Of a stretch of 64,000 bases of DNA, positions 59,279 through 64,000 are shown in pieces. The position numbers were made by a program, and so were the translations under genes. This stretch comes from Nitrosomonas sp. (GTDB lineage Bacteria > Pseudomonadota > Gammaproteobacteria > Burkholderiales > Nitrosomonadaceae), in the NCBI RefSeq assembly GCF_020852615.1, contig NZ_JADZAJ010000015.1, positions 1 to 64,000 of the forward strand, written 5' to 3'. How positions within the stretch are numbered: the stretch's first letter is position 1; the number at the start of each line of letters is the position of its first letter. Below the pieces are notes generated by a model that saw only the letters and a program-made list of their open reading frames with translations, did not search any database and was not told where the DNA came from.

Positions 59279-61609
59279 ATGTCATCCATTACCAGCGATC
59301 TGCCTCATATCATCCCCTCTGATTTTCCATCCCACTGGCAAACACGGATCAGTACCCTGCTCAACGGGCAGGAGCAAATCCTTGCCTGGCTGGAAATTGA
59401 TCTTGACAACCAGCTGCATTTTTCACCCGGATTACTCATCGTGACTACACACAGGATTCTTGCCCGATCCGAAAAGGATGAAAACTGGCAGGCATGGTCC
59501 AATCAGCCGGATATGAAACTGACGTATCAGGATCATGCCGGTATTTGCAGTATTGAGTTATTCGATATCCACGCACGACTTGCCTGCTGGCATTGCACGC
59601 TGGAGAAACATCAGGCAATCGATCAGCTGATTGCCCATTTTGTTCAGCTGATTACAGCTGAAACTGCTCAAACGGGAGAGGCCCCGGCAAATCCGGATGA
59701 AGGCACAGAAATTGAGAGTGACAGTAAAATTGCCATCGAAACTGATCTGGCAGACAGCAGTGAAAGTATTGCCACCGGCAATCAGGAAACGAATACAGCT
59801 CCCCCTTCCACCTGGACATTATTTCGCCTGTGGCGTTTTGCCAAACCATACAAATGGCAGCTGCTTACCGGTTTCATGCTGATGCTGGGCAGTACAGCCG
59901 CTGCACTGGTGCCACCCTATCTGACCATGCCGCTGATGGATAACGTGCTGATTCCCTACCAGAACGGCCATCCAATCGACACCGGTCTGGTGACATTCTA
60001 TCTGTCCGGCCTGCTGGGAGCAGCAGTTCTGGCCTGGATACTGGGCTGGTTACGCACCTACACAATGGCAAAGGTGTCTGAGCGTATCGGTGCTGATTTA
60101 CGAACAACTACCTATGAGCATCTGCTCGGTCTTTCTCAAGCCTATTTTGGCGGTAAGCGCACAGGTGATCTGATGGCACGTATCGGGGCGGAAACAGATC
60201 GGATTAATATGTTTCTATCACTCAATCTGCTCGATTTTGCGACAGATGTACTCATGATTACCCTGACCGTCATTATCCTGGTTTCGATCAACCCATGGCT
60301 GGCACTCATCACCCTGCTTCCCCTGCCCATCATTGCCTGGCTGATTCATCTGGTCCGGGATCGGTTACGGGTCGGTTTTGAAAAAACCGGGCGTGTCTGG
60401 GCCGAGGTCAACAATGTACTGGCGGATACTCTGCCCGGTATCCGGGTTGTTAAGGCATTCGCACAGGAAGAAAGAGAAATCGAGCGTTTCCGCATAGTTA
60501 ACCAGCGCAATGTGGAAATCAACGACCGGGTCAATAAAATCTGGGCGCTGTTTACACCCACGGTCACATTCCTGACGGAATGCGGCCTGCTGGTTGTATG
60601 GATTTTTGGTATCTGGCAGGTATCACAGGACCACATTACTGTTGGTGTACTCACTGCCTTTCTGGCCTACATTGGCCGCTTCTACCTGCGGCTGGATTCA
60701 ATGAGCCGGATTGTTTCAGCCACACAAAAGGCGGCAGCCGGCACCAAACGGATATTCGATATTCTCGATCATGTCTCCAGTGTGCCCGAGCCGGTCAAAC
60801 CCATTCATTTACCGGCGATAAAAGGCCATATCGGATTGAGCAACGTCAGTTTCCGCTACGGGACACGCCGGGTTATCCAGAATCTTGATTTTGCAATCAA
60901 ACCCGGCGAAATGATCGGTCTGGTTGGGCATAGCGGCTCGGGTAAAAGCACGCTTATCAACCTGATCTGCCGTTTTTATGATGTAACTGATGGCGCTATT
61001 CTGATTGATGATGTCGATATACGCTCACTCCCCATTGCAGAATACCGCAAACATATCGGGCTGGTATTACAGGAGCCTTTCCTGTTTTTCGGAACGATTG
61101 CTGAAAATATCGCCTACGGCAGACCCAACGCTTCCCGCAGAGAAATCATCGCTGCTGCACGCGCGGCATACGCCCATGAATTTATCCTGCGGCTGCCCTA
61201 TGGCTATGATTCCCTGGTAGGTGAACGCGGACAGGCGCTATCCGGTGGAGAAAGACAGCGTATTTCCATAGCCCGGGCATTGCTGATTGATCCTCGCATC
61301 CTGATACTGGACGAAGCCACTTCATCAGTAGATACCCAAACCGAACAGGAAATCCAGGGGGCACTGGATAACCTCGTTTCCGGCCGAACCACCATAGCTG
61401 TAGCGCATCGTCTTTCAACCCTGCAGCAGGCAAACCGGCTGGTGGTACTTGATCACGGCAAAATTGTGGAAGTTGGTAATCATGAGGAGCTGATGGATCG
61501 CCGGGGGCATTACTACCAGCTCTATCAGGCGCAATCACGCAGCAGTGATGACGAAGAACAACCCGCTGCAGCTGGAAAAATAATGGGTATCCGGAGCAAT
61601 CTCGCATGA
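59279..61609 (+). CDS. ABC exporter (TMD-NBD) with N-terminal PH-like domain; cyanophycin-metabolism-associated
   Basis: N-terminal LHFSPGLLIVTTHRILAR (PH/GRAM-like); GHSGSGKSTLINLICRFYD; ALSGGERQRISIARALLIDPRILILDEATSSVD; next to DUF1854 and cphA. Confidence 0.9.
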   Translation: MSSITSDLPHIIPSDFPSHWQTRISTLLNGQEQILAWLEIDLDNQLHFSPGLLIVTTHRILARSEKDENWQAWSNQPDMKLTYQDHAGICSIELFDIHARLACWHCTLEKHQAIDQLIAHFVQLITAETAQTGEAPANPDEGTEIESDSKIAIETDLADSSESIATGNQETNTAPPSTWTLFRLWRFAKPYKWQLLTGFMLMLGSTAAALVPPYLTMPLMDNVLIPYQNGHPIDTGLVTFYLSGLLGAAVLAWILGWLRTYTMAKVSERIGADLRTTTYEHLLGLSQAYFGGKRTGDLMARIGAETDRINMFLSLNLLDFATDVLMITLTVIILVSINPWLALITLLPLPIIAWLIHLVRDRLRVGFEKTGRVWAEVNNVLADTLPGIRVVKAFAQEEREIERFRIVNQRNVEINDRVNKIWALFTPTVTFLTECGLLVVWIFGIWQVSQDHITVGVLTAFLAYIGRFYLRLDSMSRIVSATQKAAAGTKRIFDILDHVSSVPEPVKPIHLPAIKGHIGLSNVSFRYGTRRVIQNLDFAIKPGEMIGLVGHSGSGKSTLINLICRFYDVTDGAILIDDVDIRSLPIAEYRKHIGLVLQEPFLFFGTIAENIAYGRPNASRREIIAAARAAYAHEFILRLPYGYDSLVGERGQALSGGERQRISIARALLIDPRILILDEATSSVDTQTEQEIQGALDNLVSGRTTIAVAHRLSTLQQANRLVVLDHGKIVEVGNHEELMDRRGHYYQLYQAQSRSSDDEEQPAAAGKIMGIRSNLA

Positions 61610-62082
61610 ACACGAATCTGACTGGCTGCAAACTGAACCGTAATACCTTTGGCAAGCTGATTGCCACAGGAAAAGACCATCAGATTCATGAAGGTGTGAT
61701 ACCTGTACGCGCATTTCCAGTCACGGCTCCCGGTGAAGGTATTTCACTGGTTGATAATCATGGCCATGAAGTGGTCTGGATAGATAACCTGGCTGAATTG
61801 CCCGAAATGGAACGCAACCTGATTGAAGAAGAATTTGCCAGCCGTGAATTCATGCCGGAAATTAAGCGTATCGACAAAGTTTCAAGTTTTGCCACACCCA
61901 GTATCTGGCAGGTACAAACTGATCGGGGCAATACTCAATTCACTCTCAAGGGCGAAGAAGATATCCGTCGCCTGTCACTTTCCACACTGCTGATTACCGA
62001 CAGCAATGGCATTCATTTTCTGGTTCGTGACCGATCCGTGCTGGATCGTCACAGCAACAAACTGCTGGATCGTTTTCTGTGA
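61606..62082 (+). CDS. DUF1854 family protein (cyanophycin-metabolism-associated)
   Basis: VIPVRAFPVTAPGEGISLVDNHGHEVVWIDNLAELPEMERNLIEEEFASREFMPEIKRI; ATGA overlap with the ABC gene. Confidence 0.88.
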   Translation: MNTNLTGCKLNRNTFGKLIATGKDHQIHEGVIPVRAFPVTAPGEGISLVDNHGHEVVWIDNLAELPEMERNLIEEEFASREFMPEIKRIDKVSSFATPSIWQVQTDRGNTQFTLKGEEDIRRLSLSTLLITDSNGIHFLVRDRSVLDRHSNKLLDRFL

Positions 62083-62171
62083 GCATTGTTTCTTGTAATT
62101 ATCATATTTTGCTGTAAACCGATCGGGCCTGTCCTGCGTTAATTCAGGTAAGTACATTCACCTTACTTTTC

Positions 62172-64000
62172 ATGTCAATCCAAACCGCAATTCATACTGA
62201 TTCTTCTGTTCACAGCACCAGAGATCTCAAATTCCTTGAGGTTCGTTATGTAGATGGTCCCAATATGTGGACATATACCCCTGTTTTAGAAGCAATCGTC
62301 GATATAGGTGAGCTTGAAGACTATCCATCGGACACGATTCCCGGTTTTTATGAACGGCTGTCTTCATGGCTGCCTTCCCTGTTTGAACATCGCTGCAGTT
62401 ATGGCGAACCGGGCGGATTTCTGCGCCGCGTCCAGGAAGGGACCTGGCCCTGTCATATTCTTGAGCATGTCACGCTTGAACTGCAGAATCTGGCCGGGAT
62501 GCGGGGAGGATTTGGCCGGGCGCGGGAAACTTCAGATCGAGGTGTTTACAAAGTGGTTGTCAGTGCGTGGAACAGGGAAATAACACTTAAGGCACTGTAT
62601 CTGGCGCGGGAGCTGGTGCTGGCTGCAATGGGGTTTGATCAGACACAGCCAGCTTATGATGTGCAGAACGCAATCAGTCAACTGCGTGACATGATCGATT
62701 CACACTGGCTTGGTCCCTCCACTGCCTGCATTGTTGATGCTGCCACTGCCCGCAATATCCCGTCAATCCGCCTGCTGGAAAAAGGTAATCTTGTTCAGCT
62801 GGGCCAGGGTGCACACAGCCGCTATATCTGGACGGCAGAAACAGATAGCACCACGGCGATTGCCGAAAATATTTCGCGTGACAAAGAACTGACCAAATCA
62901 CTGTTACGGGCTTGCGGCATCCCCGTTCCGGAGGGACGTATCGTGACTGATCCGGCTGATGCCTGGGAAGCAGCTGAAGATATTGGCCTGCCCGTTGTCG
63001 TTAAACCGGATGATGGCAATCATGGCCGGGGTGTTTTTATCGAGCTGAGTAAGCGCGAAGAAATTGAATCTGCCTTTGCAATTGCTGCACAGGAAGGCAG
63101 CGATGTACTGGTAGAACGCTATATTCCCGGAATAGAACACCGCCTCCTTATCGTGGGCGGAAAGCTTGTGGCAGCTGCACGCGGGGATTCTGTATTCGTT
63201 ACCGGAGATGGTGCATCTGCTATTACAAAGCTGATAGAAGATCAGATCAATTCTGATCCGCGCCGGGGGCCCTCTGAAAATCATCCGCTTAATCTGATCA
63301 GACTGGATGATGCGGTCCAGATGGAGCTTGCACATCAGGGCTACACCAGCGATTCTGTCCCACCTGCCGGGACAAGGGTACAAATCCAGCGTAACGGCAA
63401 TCACGCTATTGATATAACCGACGAAGTCGATCCGGTTACAGCCGACCTGGCTGCACTGGCTGCCCGTATTGTGGGCCTGGATATTGCCGGAATTGATCTG
63501 GTTGTAGAAGATATTTCGCGTCCGCTCGCTGAACAGGAGGGGGCGATTGTTGAAGTCAATGCCGGCCCCAGTCTGCTTATGCATATTAAACCTGCCATCG
63601 GTGAGCCACGCCCGGTTGGCGAGGCTATCGTCAACCAGCTGTTTCCCAATCAGGACCAGGGACGTATCCCTGTTGTCGGTATTACCGGCAGCAGTGGCAT
63701 GACCGTTGTTGCCCGCCTTGTTGCCAGTCTGCTCATCCTGTCCGGCAAACGTACCGGACTGGCGTGCGGGAACGGACTTTATCTCGATCACCGGAAAATT
63801 GATCACGGCAACTGTGCCAACCATCGATCGGCTCGCCGTATTCTGATGAACCGTACGGTTGAGGCTGCTGTTTTCGAGAATGGCTTTAATACGATGCTGG
63901 AGGAAGGTTTAGCGTATGACAGCTGTCAGGTGGGCGTTGTTACCCGGATCGAACCTGAACAGTATTTGGGTTATCAGGGGACAGGAACAACTGAACAGGT
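62172..64000 (+). CDS. cphA: Cyanophycin synthetase (incomplete, runs off window)
   Basis: MSIQTAIHTDSSVHSTRDLKFLEVRYVDGPNMWTYTPVLEAIVDIGELEDYPSDTIPGFYERL; EHVTLELQNLAGM; ATP-grasp region; VGITGSSGMTVVARL Mur-like P-loop. Open to the window end, so it is absent from the ORF track. Confidence 0.96.
   Translation, partial: MSIQTAIHTDSSVHSTRDLKFLEVRYVDGPNMWTYTPVLEAIVDIGELEDYPSDTIPGFYERLSSWLPSLFEHRCSYGEPGGFLRRVQEGTWPCHILEHVTLELQNLAGMRGGFGRARETSDRGVYKVVVSAWNREITLKALYLARELVLAAMGFDQTQPAYDVQNAISQLRDMIDSHWLGPSTACIVDAATARNIPSIRLLEKGNLVQLGQGAHSRYIWTAETDSTTAIAENISRDKELTKSLLRACGIPVPEGRIVTDPADAWEAAEDIGLPVVVKPDDGNHGRGVFIELSKREEIESAFAIAAQEGSDVLVERYIPGIEHRLLIVGGKLVAAARGDSVFVTGDGASAITKLIEDQINSDPRRGPSENHPLNLIRLDDAVQMELAHQGYTSDSVPPAGTRVQIQRNGNHAIDITDEVDPVTADLAALAARIVGLDIAGIDLVVEDISRPLAEQEGAIVEVNAGPSLLMHIKPAIGEPRPVGEAIVNQLFPNQDQGRIPVVGITGSSGMTVVARLVASLLILSGKRTGLACGNGLYLDHRKIDHGNCANHRSARRILMNRTVEAAVFENGFNTMLEEGLAYDSCQVGVVTRIEPEQYLGYQGTGTTEQ

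Noticed and set aside
62904-63824. 306-aa minus-strand ORF opposite cphA
   Set aside because: Antisense shadow of the clear cyanophycin synthetase frame.

Overview
This 64 kb window looks like a betaproteobacterial, Nitrosomonas-like ammonia-oxidizer chromosome. The taxonomic call is an inference from a P460-type cytochrome, a cyanophycin cluster, and exosortase/PEP-CTERM genes. Left end: a type I-C CRISPR array (21 full 37-bp repeats plus one partial repeat at the window edge) next to a complete minus-strand cas3-cas5c-cas8c-cas7c-cas4-cas1-cas2 operon. cas8c carries a convincing internal Cas11c start. Middle: hrpA, DAHP synthase, a MutS-family ATPase, a MacAB-like exporter, a P460-family cytochrome, tRNA-Thr(TGT), sspA/sspB, the cytochrome bc1 operon, secA, and a lipid-type cluster that embeds lptF/lptG. 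Right: exopolysaccharide/exosortase-associated glycosyltransferases, ribD, c-type cytochromes, an ftsH paralog, glutathione-dependent formaldehyde oxidation genes, a fold-III ornithine decarboxylase, rimO, a PEP-CTERM protein, a sigma factor with an acidic-tail partner, and a cyanophycin cluster running off the end. The best leads are: (1) a 21-codon upstream ORF with a perfect Shine-Dalgarno sequence in the ornithine decarboxylase leader, a candidate polyamine/ornithine sensor; (2) a lipid cluster combining a Tam41-like nucleotidyltransferase, a DAG-kinase-like protein and a fused CDP-alcohol phosphotransferase around lptFG; (3) a PEP-CTERM protein with a thioester-domain-like Cys/Gln signature; (4) a PH-like-domain ABC exporter plus DUF1854 beside cyanophycin synthetase; (5) a probable CTG-initiated sigma factor with a partner carrying an unusual acidic low-complexity tail. 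All homology calls are by eye; no database search was run.
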